From contig NZ_AZEZ01000095.1 of NCBI RefSeq assembly GCF_001434275.1, positions 26,400-90,399 of the forward strand: 64,000 nucleotides of DNA, given 5' to 3'. Positions 7,738 to 16,482 of this stretch are shown here, piece after piece. The position numbers and the translations under genes were made by a program. How positions within the stretch are numbered: position 1 is the first letter of the stretch; every line of letters begins with the position of its first letter. Origin of the DNA: Companilactobacillus mindensis DSM 14500. Its GTDB lineage: Bacteria; Bacillota; Bacilli; Lactobacillales; Lactobacillaceae. Below the pieces are notes generated by a model that did no database searches, was not told the DNA's origin, and was given only the letters and a program-made list of their open reading frames with translations.

Positions 7738-8978
7738 TATTCTTTTCTCAACTCCATCAAAATATTTTGTGCATTTTCAAGCGTATAATTCTTTGTTTGA
7801 TTTAATTTAGCTGAAACTTGTTGGATCTCTTTACCGACGGCACCAGCTGAAACAGCCAACGATTTACTCTGTAAGCTCATGTGTCCAGCTTGAATCCCAG
7901 TCGTGACCAAAGCTCGCAAGGCTGACAAATTATTAGCTAAGCCAACCGCACCAACGACTGATTGCAACTGTTTACTACTATTGATCTTCATGATCGTCAA
8001 ACTCAACTGTGCCATTGGCAAAGCTTTGATTGCCCCACCAACGCTGCCGAGTTCGATTGGCATTTCAAGCGTTCCAACTAATTGATCATTTTCGATTTTC
8101 CACTCACTGAATGGTTGATAAGCACCATTTTCAAAGGCATAACTGTGAGCAGCCGCTTCTTGAGCCCGAAAGTCATTGCCGGTAGCCAAGAATACGGCAT
8201 CGATACCGTTCATAATCCCTTTGTTGTGCGTTACAGTCCGTTTGACGGACGTTTTAGCAAATTGAGCTAGTTGAACGATCCTTTTAGCAACTTCTTGTCC
8301 AGACATAGTTTTAGTGGCTAATTGGGCAAAATCAACTTTAGCATCGACCGTGATGACTTGTCCTTGGCCACTATTCGACAAAATACTGCATAAAATATCT
8401 CCAGAAATCAGGTCTGAAATATAATGTGCGGTTTTTTCCAAAATAGTATTCACTAAATTAGCTCCCATCGCATCGACCGTATTGACGCCCAATTCGATCT
8501 CAGTGAAATCAGTATAGTGATGAAAATCAAGCGAAACCACGCCACCGCCACGTTTGATCAAACTAGGATGAGCATTTTGAGCAAATTCTAAAATCTCCGG
8601 ACGTTGCTGCTCTATACATAGCTGCTCAGATTCCGTTAACTTTTCCAAAACGATTTGGCCATAAACAATTCTGGCACTCGGAATCGTCTTGAAACCACCA
8701 CTCAATTTCACACGCTTAGCTCCATTGGATGCGGCTGCCACCACCGATGGTTCCTCAGTTACCATGGGAACTAAGTATTCTACGCCATCGACCAAAAAAT
8801 CAGTTGCAAAGCCATAAGGCAAGCTGAAACTGCCGACTTGATTCTCGCTCAAACTGTCAGCTAGATCCGTTGAGATCGTTTGCCGATTCTGCAATAATTC
8901 AGCTTGGTTCTTGGTAATATGCCCGCCATCGAGCAGTAATTTTATTCTCTGTTCATCAGTCATTTCGTAAATTTTCAT
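7737..8978 (-). CDS. mvaA: Hydroxymethylglutaryl-CoA reductase, class II
   Basis: The product (413 aa) reduces HMG-CoA to mevalonate with NAD(P)H. Class II signatures are VTEEPSVVAAAS with the catalytic glutamate near residue 76, DAMGANLVNT, the lysine in THNKGIMNG, the aspartate in DFRAQEAAAH, and the C-terminal GHMSLQSKS with the mobile histidine. I place the start at 8978, where the ATG overlaps the thiolase stop (ATGA); a longer ORF to 9023 would run into the thiolase gene. It is the middle gene of the operon. Confidence 0.93.
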   Translation of the reverse strand: MKIYEMTDEQRIKLLLDGGHITKNQAELLQNRQTISTDLADSLSENQVGSFSLPYGFATDFLVDGVEYLVPMVTEEPSVVAAASNGAKRVKLSGGFKTIPSARIVYGQIVLEKLTESEQLCIEQQRPEILEFAQNAHPSLIKRGGGVVSLDFHHYTDFTEIELGVNTVDAMGANLVNTILEKTAHYISDLISGDILCSILSNSGQGQVITVDAKVDFAQLATKTMSGQEVAKRIVQLAQFAKTSVKRTVTHNKGIMNGIDAVFLATGNDFRAQEAAAHSYAFENGAYQPFSEWKIENDQLVGTLEMPIELGSVGGAIKALPMAQLSLTIMKINSSKQLQSVVGAVGLANNLSALRALVTTGIQAGHMSLQSKSLAVSAGAVGKEIQQVSAKLNQTKNYTLENAQNILMELRKE

Positions 8979-10129
8979 CGTAATTTGGCACCCATTGCCA
9001 TACCCATGCCACCACCAATACATAGTGATGCTAGGCCTGACTCTTTACCTTCTTGTTGTAAGGAATTGATCAACGTTGCAATCATTCTAGTACCCGTGGC
9101 ACCTAGTGGATGACCCAAAGCAATCGCCCCACCGTAAATATTCAACTTGTCAACTGGCAATTGTAGATCCCGACTGACCGCAACAGCCTGAGAGGCAAAA
9201 GCTTCATTGACTTCGAACAAATCAAAATCAGCAACTGTCTTTTGATAACGGTCGAAGTATTTATTGATAGCATAGTAAGGAGCATAGCCCATATAATTAG
9301 GATCAATACCGATTTCAGCGTAACCAGTAACTTCAGCTACAAAGTTTAACCCTAGTTCCTTAGCCCGACTTTCTGGCATCAAGATCAAGGCAGCAGCTCC
9401 ATCGTTGATTGGTGATGAGTTTCCAGCTGTTACTGTACCCTTTTTATCAAAGACAGTTCTTAACTTACCCATTTGTTCTAACGTAGTTGTTGGACGAACG
9501 GACTGATCAGTTGTAACAAGTTCGTCATTAACTTCGATCGGTAAAATTTCTTTAGCTAGTTTGTCTTGTGCTTGGTGAGCTTTTTGATGTGAATCAAAGG
9601 CAAACTTATCTTGTTCTTCACGAGTGACGTGATATTTTTTGGCAACATTTTCCGCTGTGATTCCCATTGGCAAGTGATTGAAGGCATCATTCAAACCATC
9701 GTTGAACAACGCATCGGATAATTTGGGACTTACGTCCATCTTGCCAGTTCTGGGTGCGTAAAATGGAGCGTTCGACATGCTCTCGATACCACCAGCTACT
9801 ACGATCTCAGCATTTCCCATCTTAATAGCAGAAATACCTTCATAGATAGCTTTCATCCCTGAACCACAAACTTGGTTGACGGTCATGGCAGTTGAGTCCA
9901 CGCGACCACCAACGTTCAAACCGATCTGACGTGCACTGTTTTGGCCCAAACCAGTTTGATAAACATTGCCGAAGATAAATTGGTCAACGATCTTAGGGTC
10001 GACGTGATTTTTCTTCAACAGTTCTGAAACGAGTTGCGTTCCTAGTTCAACCGCCGTTAAATCAGCAAATTGGCCTCTGAATTTGCCGATAGCAGTTCTT
10101 TTTGCATCTATAATTACAATTGGATCCAT
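8975..10129 (-). CDS. Acetyl-CoA C-acetyltransferase (thiolase)
   Basis: The product (384 aa) makes acetoacetyl-CoA from two acetyl-CoA, the entry to the mevalonate pathway. All thiolase motifs are present: C88 in NQVCGSGMKA, NEAFASQA, GGAIALGHPLGATG with the catalytic histidine, and CIGGGMGMA with the second active cysteine. RBS GAAGGGA precedes the ATG. It is the first gene of a three-gene operon. The lower mevalonate genes (kinases, decarboxylase) are not in this window. Confidence 0.94.
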   Translation of the reverse strand: MDPIVIIDAKRTAIGKFRGQFADLTAVELGTQLVSELLKKNHVDPKIVDQFIFGNVYQTGLGQNSARQIGLNVGGRVDSTAMTVNQVCGSGMKAIYEGISAIKMGNAEIVVAGGIESMSNAPFYAPRTGKMDVSPKLSDALFNDGLNDAFNHLPMGITAENVAKKYHVTREEQDKFAFDSHQKAHQAQDKLAKEILPIEVNDELVTTDQSVRPTTTLEQMGKLRTVFDKKGTVTAGNSSPINDGAAALILMPESRAKELGLNFVAEVTGYAEIGIDPNYMGYAPYYAINKYFDRYQKTVADFDLFEVNEAFASQAVAVSRDLQLPVDKLNIYGGAIALGHPLGATGTRMIATLINSLQQEGKESGLASLCIGGGMGMAMGAKLR

Positions 10130-10225
10130 TATTTAAGTGTCCCTTCAAACTTGGTAGAATATCTCTAAGCCTTAATGATAATTTAATTACTGAATAAAAA
10201 CAAATATAAATGGTGGAAATTTCTT

Positions 10226-10510
10226 ATGCGTACTATTGATTTAATCTTATTATTAAATGATTTCAAAAAAAATAACCGTGTCTTTGTAGAAACAAACGAC
10301 CAAAAGCTCGCCGTGATCGACTTAGAAATCATCGACGATGAAGTGATCCTCAAGACCTCGACTAAATTGCATGGTCTCAAGAACTGGGAGTTTCTCGCTT
10401 TGATCAATCAAAAAGCTTATTATGAAATGCCCGTTTTCTTCAATAACAAAAACAGCCACCAACAACTCTTCGGTTTCAGAGTTGCTAATGACTGCTTATT
10501 ATTCGGTTAA
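10226..10510 (+). CDS. Small hypothetical protein
   Basis: This 94-aa protein has no signal peptide or membrane segment. It reads as an alternating beta-rich fold (RVFVETND, LAVIDLEIIDDEVILKTS). The RBS GGTGGA is well placed. It is divergent from the thiolase gene and converges on galU with its stop next to the galU stop. I do not recognise the family. Length, RBS and non-overlap argue that it is real. Confidence 0.65.
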   Translation: MRTIDLILLLNDFKKNNRVFVETNDQKLAVIDLEIIDDEVILKTSTKLHGLKNWEFLALINQKAYYEMPVFFNNKNSHQQLFGFRVANDCLLFG

Positions 10511-11422
10511 TTATTTAGTAGTTTTCTTAACAGGTTTGTCATTTGCTTGAAGTTTCTTAGCAAGATCGACAATGTAGCTCTTCAATTCATCTTTAACTTC
10601 GGGGTGAGTTAGACCATATTCAATATTAGTCTTAACGTAGCCGAACTTGTTACCGACATCGTATCTGTCACCCTTGAATTCGTGGGCAAAGACGCGTTGA
10701 GTCTTGTTCATTCGGTCAATAGCATCTGTTAATTGAATTTCGTTACCAGCACCTGGCTTTTGAGTTGCTAGTAAGTCAAAAATTTCTGGTGTCAACAAGT
10801 AGCGGCCAATAATAGCCAAGTTACTTGGGGCATCTTCTGTCTTAGGCTTTTCAACGAAAGTCTTAACATTGTATAGACCTGGTTCATTCTCGCCTTCAGG
10901 ATCGATAACACCGTATTTAGAAACATCCTTTTCAGGCACCTTCATAACGGCAATCGTTGAAGCGTGAGTCTTCTCATAGTCTTCGATCAATTGTTTTGTC
11001 AAAGGAACCTTATCCTTCATCAAGTCATCGCCTAGCATAACGACGAAAGGTTCGTCAGCGATAAATGACTTAGCTTGAAGAACAGCATCTCCCAATCCAT
11101 TTGGGTGAGCTTGACGACTGTAATACAAGTTAACGCCAAGGTTAGTTGTGTCTTGAACGACTTTTAATAATTCAGTTTTGTTCTTTGATTCTAGGTTTTG
11201 TTCCAATTCTGGTACAGAATCAAAGTGATCTTCGATTGAGCGTTTGTTCTTACCAGTGATGATCAAAATATCTTCAATACCTGAAGCCTTAGCTTCTTCA
11301 ACAATAAATTGAATCGTTGGCTTATCAACGATTGGTAACATTTCCTTTGCTAAAGCCTTAGTGGCTGGCAAAAATCTTGTTCCTAATCCCGCTGCTGGTA
11401 TAATTGCTTTTCTAACTTTCAT
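10511..11422 (-). CDS. galU: UTP-glucose-1-phosphate uridylyltransferase
   Basis: The product (303 aa) makes UDP-glucose for wall polysaccharide, glycolipid and exopolysaccharide synthesis. It has the nucleotidyltransferase signature [19 protein letters not shown] at the N-terminus, VEKP near residue 190, and a Lys-rich C-terminal tail. The start is 2 bp after the yihY stop, so it is the third gene of map-yihY-galU. Confidence 0.95.
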   Translation of the reverse strand: MKVRKAIIPAAGLGTRFLPATKALAKEMLPIVDKPTIQFIVEEAKASGIEDILIITGKNKRSIEDHFDSVPELEQNLESKNKTELLKVVQDTTNLGVNLYYSRQAHPNGLGDAVLQAKSFIADEPFVVMLGDDLMKDKVPLTKQLIEDYEKTHASTIAVMKVPEKDVSKYGVIDPEGENEPGLYNVKTFVEKPKTEDAPSNLAIIGRYLLTPEIFDLLATQKPGAGNEIQLTDAIDRMNKTQRVFAHEFKGDRYDVGNKFGYVKTNIEYGLTHPEVKDELKSYIVDLAKKLQANDKPVKKTTK

Positions 11423-11424
11423 TA

Positions 11425-12381
11425 TTATTCTCCTTTTCCATGCGACTGCAAATAACTAGTTAATCTACTAGTACTTATCCTTAAAAATGGACCACCATAT
11501 GCTTCAGCAAAACCGACATTAATAGCATTTCCAAATAAAAAGATTGTCACTGACATATTCACCCACAATAAAAACACGATAATTGCGCCAATAGCACCGT
11601 AATTGTCCCAGGCTGCACCGAAGTATTTCAGATAATACGAAAACATCTGTGACAAGCCCAAAACGCCTATGCTAGTAATAATGGTCCCAACTATAATGTA
11701 ATAAAATTTTAAATGAATACTGGGTAAAAAATAAAATAAAGCAAACATGATCAAAAACATTATAACAATTGCGAACGGCCATTTCCATCTAGTAAATTCA
11801 TCCAAAAGTCGGGAATTTACTCGTAGTAAAGGAATCAGCCAATTTAAAAAAAGTTGTCCGAACGTAAAGGTTACGATTGCGGCCACACCGATCACCAATA
11901 ATAGCAAGGTCGTCACAAAAGCTAATCCGCGTCGGATAATATAATTTAAAAAAGTTTTTTCAACAAACAAACTGCTGATATCTAAACCATAGGCTTGATT
12001 CATTGTCATCTGTGCAATATTTAAACCTCGAGAAATAGCCCACAAGGAAACCACAATACCAATTGACAAGATACCTTTATTCGAATTGGATAAGACTTTA
12101 ATGATTGTCGGTAAAATATAGTGATGCAAGTCATCCGGCAAGATGAACTCGATATAACTAATAACCGTCGGTTTATCCAATCTTAATAACGGAATCAAGT
12201 TTCCCACGATGATCACAATGGGGAAAAGCGACAACAGGATGTAATATGTAATCGCCTTTGAAGCTAAAGGAATATTGGACTCGGTCACCGCTTGAGTGAC
12301 ATATTTTACAAAACCAACTAACTTCTCTTTTTTGGATATGGGCTGTTTAAATAATGGCACCTGTTGTTTATCTTCTTCCAT
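11425..12381 (-). CDS. YihY/BrkB-family membrane protein
   Basis: The product (318 aa) is a six-helix membrane protein of the YihY (formerly RNase BN) family. The hallmark is [24 protein letters not shown] near residues 40-65, followed by further hydrophobic segments to about residue 290. The molecular role of the family is not established, and the old RNase BN name is wrong. It lies between map and galU with gaps of 15 and 2 bp. Confidence 0.88.
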   Translation of the reverse strand: MEEDKQQVPLFKQPISKKEKLVGFVKYVTQAVTESNIPLASKAITYYILLSLFPIVIIVGNLIPLLRLDKPTVISYIEFILPDDLHHYILPTIIKVLSNSNKGILSIGIVVSLWAISRGLNIAQMTMNQAYGLDISSLFVEKTFLNYIIRRGLAFVTTLLLLVIGVAAIVTFTFGQLFLNWLIPLLRVNSRLLDEFTRWKWPFAIVIMFLIMFALFYFLPSIHLKFYYIIVGTIITSIGVLGLSQMFSYYLKYFGAAWDNYGAIGAIIVFLLWVNMSVTIFLFGNAINVGFAEAYGGPFLRISTSRLTSYLQSHGKGE

Positions 12382-12396
12382 TATTCACACCATTGA

Positions 12397-13191
12397 TTAT
12401 AGTAAGTATTTAGCATCAAATTCAGGATCTTGCGATGTCAAAATTTTAGGACCATCTTTAGTAATGGCGATTGTGTGTTCATATTGAGCTGAGTCTGTGC
12501 CGTCGGCTGAAACAAAGTATTCCCAACCGTCAGCTTTAACAAACTTATCTTTGATCTCCCAAGTACCCAGGTTGACCATAGGTTCAATTGTAATCGTCAT
12601 ACCTTCACGTAATCTTAAACCTTTGCCAGGTTCGCCATAATGAGGAACATTTGGAGCTTCGTGCATCGTTGGTTGAATACCGTGGCCAATCAAATCACGC
12701 ACGTCTCCCATGTGGTTTTCATCTTCAACGTAATGTTGGATAGCATAACCGATATCACCTAAACGATTGCCAATAACCGCTTGGTCGATACCTAAGTAAA
12801 GTGCCTTGTGCGTAACGTCCATTAATTTTTGGTCTTCAGCTGAAAGGTCGCCTACGGCATATGTCCAGCATGAGTCGCTTTCATAGCCATCAAGGTTAAC
12901 TGTCATATCGACCTTCAAAACGTCGCCACTCTTTAAAATAAGGTTCTTACGAGGGATTCCGTGAGCAACTTCATCATTGACACAGACACAAGTAGCATAC
13001 TTGTAGCCTTCGAAACCCTTTTCTGATGGACGGCCACCGTGAGATACGATGTAGTCGTTGGCAAAGTTTTCAATTTCCATTGATGAAATTCCCGGTTTGA
13101 TAATGTCACGCAAATCAATATGTGTATTAGCAAGCAATTCTCCAGACTTTCTCATTCCTTCTAGTTCTCTTGCAGATTTTAATGTAATCAC
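12397..13191 (-). CDS. map: Methionine aminopeptidase, type I
   Basis: The product (264 aa) removes the N-terminal methionine of nascent proteins. The two-metal site is complete: aspartates in LKVDMTVNLDGYESDSC, histidine in DLIGHGIQPTMHEAPN, glutamate in MTITIEPM and a second near AQYEHTIAIT. The start codon is GTG (13189-13191) with RBS AAGGGA about 11 nt upstream. An upstream ATG lies in another frame. It is the first gene of the map-yihY-galU operon. Confidence 0.93.
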   Translation of the reverse strand: MITLKSARELEGMRKSGELLANTHIDLRDIIKPGISSMEIENFANDYIVSHGGRPSEKGFEGYKYATCVCVNDEVAHGIPRKNLILKSGDVLKVDMTVNLDGYESDSCWTYAVGDLSAEDQKLMDVTHKALYLGIDQAVIGNRLGDIGYAIQHYVEDENHMGDVRDLIGHGIQPTMHEAPNVPHYGEPGKGLRLREGMTITIEPMVNLGTWEIKDKFVKADGWEYFVSADGTDSAQYEHTIAITKDGPKILTSQDPEFDAKYLL

Positions 13192-13297
13192 TTTTTAACA
13201 TGTCCCTTCAAAAATGTGTTAATTTCATTATAACATTGTAGGAAGTTTTAAAAAAAACTGCTTTACATCTAAAAATATCAAAGGAGTATATCTAACA

Positions 13298-13504
13298 ACG
13301 AGTAAATTCAAAAAGTTACTAAAAGTAAATAGTCTAATTATCGGTTCGATCATTGCTGCCGATCTCTTTGTCCTAAATCGACACCATCTTGAAAATGATT
13401 CTCACATTCGCAAAGTTGCAGCTTCACGCCAAATGAAGTTGACGCCACTGTCACGTTTGAAAAGTATTCAAGCTGACGAAGAGCAGGAATTTGATAGCAA
13501 ATAA
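13298..13504 (+). CDS. Small membrane-associated protein with non-canonical start (ACG)
   Basis: A 68-codon frame runs from 13298 to the stop at 13502-13504. It encodes SKFKKLLKVNSLIIGSIIA and continues with a short hydrophobic stretch and a charged C-terminus ending EEQEFDSK. AAAGGAG (13280-13286) sits upstream, but no ATG, GTG or TTG occurs in frame between the RBS and the coding region. The codon where a start is expected is ACG. Either ACG is a weak start, or the start has decayed (ATG to ACG) and the gene is dying. I do not recognise a function. Confidence 0.5.
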   Translation, partial: TSKFKKLLKVNSLIIGSIIAADLFVLNRHHLENDSHIRKVAASRQMKLTPLSRLKSIQADEEQEFDSK

Positions 13505-13513
13505 TGATAAAGG

Positions 13514-13542
13514 TTAAGAAAAGGCTTGATTTTTGCTATAAT
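13514..13542 (+). promoter_or_regulatory. Promoter of flavodoxin-gtrA
   Basis: TTAAGA, a 17-bp spacer and TGCTATAAT, an extended -10 box, lie 35 bp before the flavodoxin start. Confidence 0.75.
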
Positions 13543-13577
13543 ATCCCAAGATATGAAAAAATGAGGCGACATTTAAT

Positions 13578-14033
13578 ATGACAAAAGTAAAAATCGTTTT
13601 TGCCAGCGTTACTGGTAATGATGAAGACATCGCATACATCTTAACTGAAAAATTCGAAGAACTTGGCTGTGAAGTAGATATGAGTGAAGTTTCTCAAACT
13701 GATGCGGCTGACTTCGAAGATAGTGACATCTGCGTAATCGCAAGCTACACTTATGACCAAGCTATCGTCCCTGATGAGGCTTTAGATTTCTACGATGATA
13801 TGAAGGACCTCGACTTGAGTGGCAAAGTATACGGCACTTGTGGCTCTGGCGACACGTTCTATGAAGAATTCTGCCGTGCCGTTGATGAATTTGCCAAAGT
13901 TTTTGATGAAGTTGGTGCCACTAAGGGTGCTGATTCCGTCAAAGTTGAATTGGACCCTGAGCAAGATGACATCGATCATCTCGATAATTTTGCCGAAGAA
14001 ATTTATAAAAAGGCACAAGAAATGGATCTTTAA
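13578..14033 (+). CDS. Flavodoxin
   Basis: The product (151 aa) is an FMN-binding low-potential electron carrier in the cytoplasm. The phosphate-binding loop is FASVTGNDEDIA at residues ~8-19. ASYTYD and TCGSGDTFYEEF form the two isoalloxazine loops. The C-terminus is strongly acidic. Its redox partner is not visible here. It is followed 2 bp later by gtrA, so the two are co-transcribed. Confidence 0.9.
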   Translation: MTKVKIVFASVTGNDEDIAYILTEKFEELGCEVDMSEVSQTDAADFEDSDICVIASYTYDQAIVPDEALDFYDDMKDLDLSGKVYGTCGSGDTFYEEFCRAVDEFAKVFDEVGATKGADSVKVELDPEQDDIDHLDNFAEEIYKKAQEMDL

Positions 14034-14035
14034 TA

Positions 14036-14494
14036 ATGGACTTTCTAAAAAAATATCGGAATTTTTGGGTGTATTGTCTCTTTGGATTCCTAGCATCTCT
14101 GATCAATATTGGAATCTTTGACTTATCGCACAATTATTTCCATATCCCACTGTGGATAGCTAATACGATTGCTTGGTTCATTTCGAACTTCTTTTCATTC
14201 TTCGTAACGAAGATCTACGTTTTCAAATCAGAAATAGAAAATCTCAAAAAACTCTTTCAAGAAGGTTTCATTTTCTTGATCTCGAGAATCTTTTCACTGA
14301 TTTTCGATGACATCTTTATGATCGTAGCTGTTTTCATTTTCCCTTGGAACAATTTGATTATTAAAGCCATCGACCAGTTGATTGTCGGACTTTTCAACTA
14401 CTTCTCTTCCAAATTGATTTTCAACTATCAGAATCGACACATTTTGGAACGGATCAAGCGTATCAAAGAAAAACGTAGTCGTAATGAATATTAA
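14036..14494 (+). CDS. GtrA-family membrane protein
   Basis: The product (152 aa) has four predicted membrane helices and the GtrA-like start FWVYCLFGFLASLINIG. GtrA proteins are thought to help flip or transfer lipid-linked sugars in polysaccharide glucosylation. No glycosyltransferase lies beside it, so its substrate is unknown. It directly follows the flavodoxin gene, which has no obvious functional link. Confidence 0.85.
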   Translation: MDFLKKYRNFWVYCLFGFLASLINIGIFDLSHNYFHIPLWIANTIAWFISNFFSFFVTKIYVFKSEIENLKKLFQEGFIFLISRIFSLIFDDIFMIVAVFIFPWNNLIIKAIDQLIVGLFNYFSSKLIFNYQNRHILERIKRIKEKRSRNEY

Positions 14495-14516
14495 TATTAG
14501 TTATTGTTTGCTTCCC

Positions 14517-14675
14517 GTCTTCCATGAGATTTCGGTAGACGCTGGAACGCTGTGAGAGCAACTTAGAGCCAATTACAGTTCAAATTGTCTCTAAGCTTGT
14601 CTGTCTCTAACCTGGCAGAGTACGCCAGCCAAGAGACTACCACGGCTGAGCATCTACCGAAATCTCATTCCAGAC
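14517..14675 (-). ncRNA. Structured repeat RNA element, copy B
   Basis: This copy lies on the minus strand. Its outer helix is perfect: GAGATTTCGGTAGA pairs with TCTACCGAAATCTC, whereas copies A and C have different but again complementary sequences here. The GTCT-GGA-ATG/CAT-GGA-AGAC base, the GCTCAGCCGTGGTAGTCTCT block and both internal hairpins are kept. It lies 22 bp after gtrA, antisense to it. Confidence 0.8.
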
Positions 14676-14723
14676 TAATGAATTTTTTTGTTTGTTTTAT
14701 ACTTAATAACATTAAAAAAAGAA

Positions 14724-14775
14724 ACATCCCATAATTGTTAGACAAATAAATCTAATAATTATGGGATGTTTTTTT
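14724..14775. terminator. Long hairpin between repeat copies B and D
   Basis: AAACATCCCATAATT...AATTATGGGATGTTT is extended by TTAGA/TCTAA and followed by T7 on the plus strand. It lies between two divergently oriented repeat RNAs. It may terminate readthrough from gtrA. Confidence 0.75.
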
Positions 14776-14892
14776 ATGATTAACTATTCGTTTAAATTAA
14801 AAGCAAAAGTAATTAATGACTATCTATCAGAAATATATATCTTTCAATCCATATGAGTCTTTAGATATATTCCAAATAAATTCATTAAACCA

Positions 14893-15053
14893 GCTTGGAA
14901 CAAAAATGAAAATTGGCTCAGCCGTGGTAGTCTATCTTACTTCGCGTACCTTGCGGAGTTAGATAACACCTCGAATTTGAGACAATTTGAACTTCAATTG
15001 GCTCAAATCGATGGTCACAGCGTTCCAGCCAAATTTCAATTTTTGTGGAAAGC
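14893..15053 (+). ncRNA. Structured repeat RNA element, copy D (divergent)
   Basis: This is the most diverged copy and the best evidence for a selected RNA fold. The base is GCTT-GGA-ACA / TGT-GGA-AAGC: both flanking helices change on both strands while the GGA/GGA loop is untouched. Hairpin 1 (TATCTTACTTCGC/GCGGAGTTAGATA, loop GTACCTT) and hairpin 2 (ATTTGAG/CTCAAAT with CAATT/AATTG) also changed by paired substitutions relative to the other copies. Primary sequence is conserved only at CTCAGCCGTGGTAGTCT, GAGACAATTTGAACT and CAGCGTTCCAGC. A 70-codon frame inside it is not a gene. Confidence 0.8.
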
Positions 15054-15103
15054 GGCATCCTTCAACCACCCCAATTTAACGGTTCTAATTTATCTCAATG
15101 CGA

Positions 15104-15145
15104 AAAAAAAGTTCAAACCATCAAAATGGTCTGAACTTTTTAAAT
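15104..15145. terminator. Terminator of infC-rpmI-rplT (bidirectional)
   Basis: AAAAAGTTCAAACCAT and ATGGTCTGAACTTTTT form a stem with A/T runs on both sides. It closes the ribosomal-protein operon on the minus strand and repeat RNA copy D on the plus strand. Confidence 0.85.
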
Positions 15146-15153
15146 TAAATAAA

Positions 15154-15510
15154 TTAAGCCAAAGCTTTCTTAGCAGTGTCTACTAAGCTTGTAAATGCCT
15201 TTGGATCTTCGATAGCAACTTGAGCTAACATCTTACGGTTGATGTCAACGTTAGCTAACTTCAAACCGTGCATTAACTTGCTGTAACTGATTTCGTTCAT
15301 TCTTGCAGCAGCATTGATTCTGGCAATCCAGATCTTACGGAAATCACGTTTTACTTGACGACGGTCACGGAATGCGTAACGGTATGAAACCATGATTTGT
15401 GTGTGTGCAGCTTTGAAGGTAATGTGTTTTGAACCACGGTAACCTTTAGCTAATTTTAAAACCTTCTTGCGACGTTTACGTGTTACTGTTCCACCTTTTA
15501 CTCTTGGCAT
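15154..15510 (-). CDS. rplT: 50S ribosomal protein L20
   Basis: The product (118 aa) is the basic, helical 23S rRNA-binding protein L20 ([20 protein letters not shown], then [20 protein letters not shown]). Length is standard. It is the last gene of infC-rpmI-rplT. L20 normally represses this operon through the leader RNA upstream of infC, which is present here. Confidence 0.98.
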   Translation of the reverse strand: MPRVKGGTVTRKRRKKVLKLAKGYRGSKHITFKAAHTQIMVSYRYAFRDRRQVKRDFRKIWIARINAAARMNEISYSKLMHGLKLANVDINRKMLAQVAIEDPKAFTSLVDTAKKALA

Positions 15511-15536
15511 AGTGAATTTCTCCCTTTATTTTTAGA

Positions 15537-15734
15537 TTAGTAAGTTGCTAACATTTGTTTGATACGTTTCATATCACTTGAGCTAACCATACCTGGCTTA
15601 GCTAATTGGCGACGTTGTTTCTTTGTCTTACCATGGAAACGGTGACTTGTGTAAGCATGCATTCTCTTCCAGCCACCATTAGCTGTTTTCTTGAATCTCT
15701 TTGCTGAAGCACGGTGTGTCTTTTGTTTAGGCAT
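15537..15734 (-). CDS. rpmI: 50S ribosomal protein L35
   Basis: The product (65 aa) is the small basic L35 protein ([17 protein letters not shown] start), middle gene of the conserved infC-rpmI-rplT operon. Size and gene order are invariant in Firmicutes. Confidence 0.98.
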   Translation of the reverse strand: MPKQKTHRASAKRFKKTANGGWKRMHAYTSHRFHGKTKKQRRQLAKPGMVSSSDMKRIKQMLATY

Positions 15735-15748
15735 AATAAACTCCTCGA

Positions 15749-16270
15749 TTATTTTTTATTATCGTTAATTGGATCTAGCATGAGAAACATGCTACGTCCA
15801 TCCATCTTAGGTCTAGTAGTTACTGTGGCAACATCTTTTAGTTGTTCAGCAGCCTTGTCTAAGACTTCCTTACCAATCTCTTTATGAGTAATGGCTCTAC
15901 CTCTAAAACGAAGGGAAACTTTTACTTTATCACCCTTAGTCAAGAACTTACGGGCGTTGTTCAATTTTGTATTGAAGTCATTTTCTTCAATTGTGGGACT
16001 CAAACGAACTTCTTTGACTGTGAAAGTCTTTTGCTTCTTACGAGCTTCACGGTCTTTCTTTTGAAGGTCGAATTTGTATTTACCGTAATCCATGATCTTG
16101 GCAACGGCTGGTTTAGCATTTGGTGACATTAATACAAGATCCATATTAGCACCCTGGGCTAAACGCTTAGCTTCAGCTAGTGGCTTTACACCAAGTTGAT
16201 CACCGTTTTCGGAAATCAAACGAACTTCTTTAGCACGTATTTCATCATTAATGATTAATTCTTTAGCGAT
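15749..16270 (-). CDS. infC: Translation initiation factor IF-3
   Basis: The product (173 aa) binds the 30S subunit and checks start codons. The N-terminal domain begins (I)[16 protein letters not shown] and the C-terminal domain ends [15 protein letters not shown]. An ATG-only reading would begin at 16219 and delete the first 17 residues. The full protein starts at ATC (16268-16270), 9 nt after a strong AGGAGGT. AUU/AUC starts are typical of infC, because IF-3 itself discriminates against them, giving autoregulation. Confidence 0.93.
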   Translation of the reverse strand: MAKELIINDEIRAKEVRLISENGDQLGVKPLAEAKRLAQGANMDLVLMSPNAKPAVAKIMDYGKYKFDLQKKDREARKKQKTFTVKEVRLSPTIEENDFNTKLNNARKFLTKGDKVKVSLRFRGRAITHKEIGKEVLDKAAEQLKDVATVTTRPKMDGRSMFLMLDPINDNKK

Positions 16271-16284
16271 AGCTATACACCTCC

Positions 16285-16419
16285 TGAAATTTTAAAAACA
16301 AAAAAAGTGGGCGCATAATGCGCCCACTTTTATTTAGTAAATAGCTGCCTATTTACATAATCGTATTAACCCAGCGGCATATTGCTTAGGTGAGAAGCGG
16401 GCGCTTCTGCTTTATCTCA
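16285..16419 (-). promoter_or_regulatory. L20-type leader with attenuator upstream of infC
   Basis: The ~150-nt untranslated leader contains a strong terminator (AAAGTGGGCGC/GCGCCCACTTT followed by T7). An upstream segment carries GCGCCCGC, which can pair with the terminator arm as an antiterminator. Position and elements match the L20 autoregulatory leader of low-GC Gram-positives, in which L20 binding favours termination. Confidence 0.8.
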
Positions 16420-16425
16420 AGTAAA

Positions 16426-16454
16426 ATCTTACTAAAATAATATAACTTTGTCAA
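16426..16454 (-). promoter_or_regulatory. Promoter of the infC operon
   Basis: TTGACA (16449-16454 on the minus strand), a 17-bp spacer and TAAGAT (16426-16431). Confidence 0.85.
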
Positions 16455-16482
16455 CAAAGTTAATTATTTTTATGAAAATTTA

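Noticed and set aside
14977-15186. A 69-codon ORF on the plus strand
   Set aside because: It lies inside repeat RNA copy D and runs into the rplT terminator. It has no RBS, and the covarying helices explain the sequence better.
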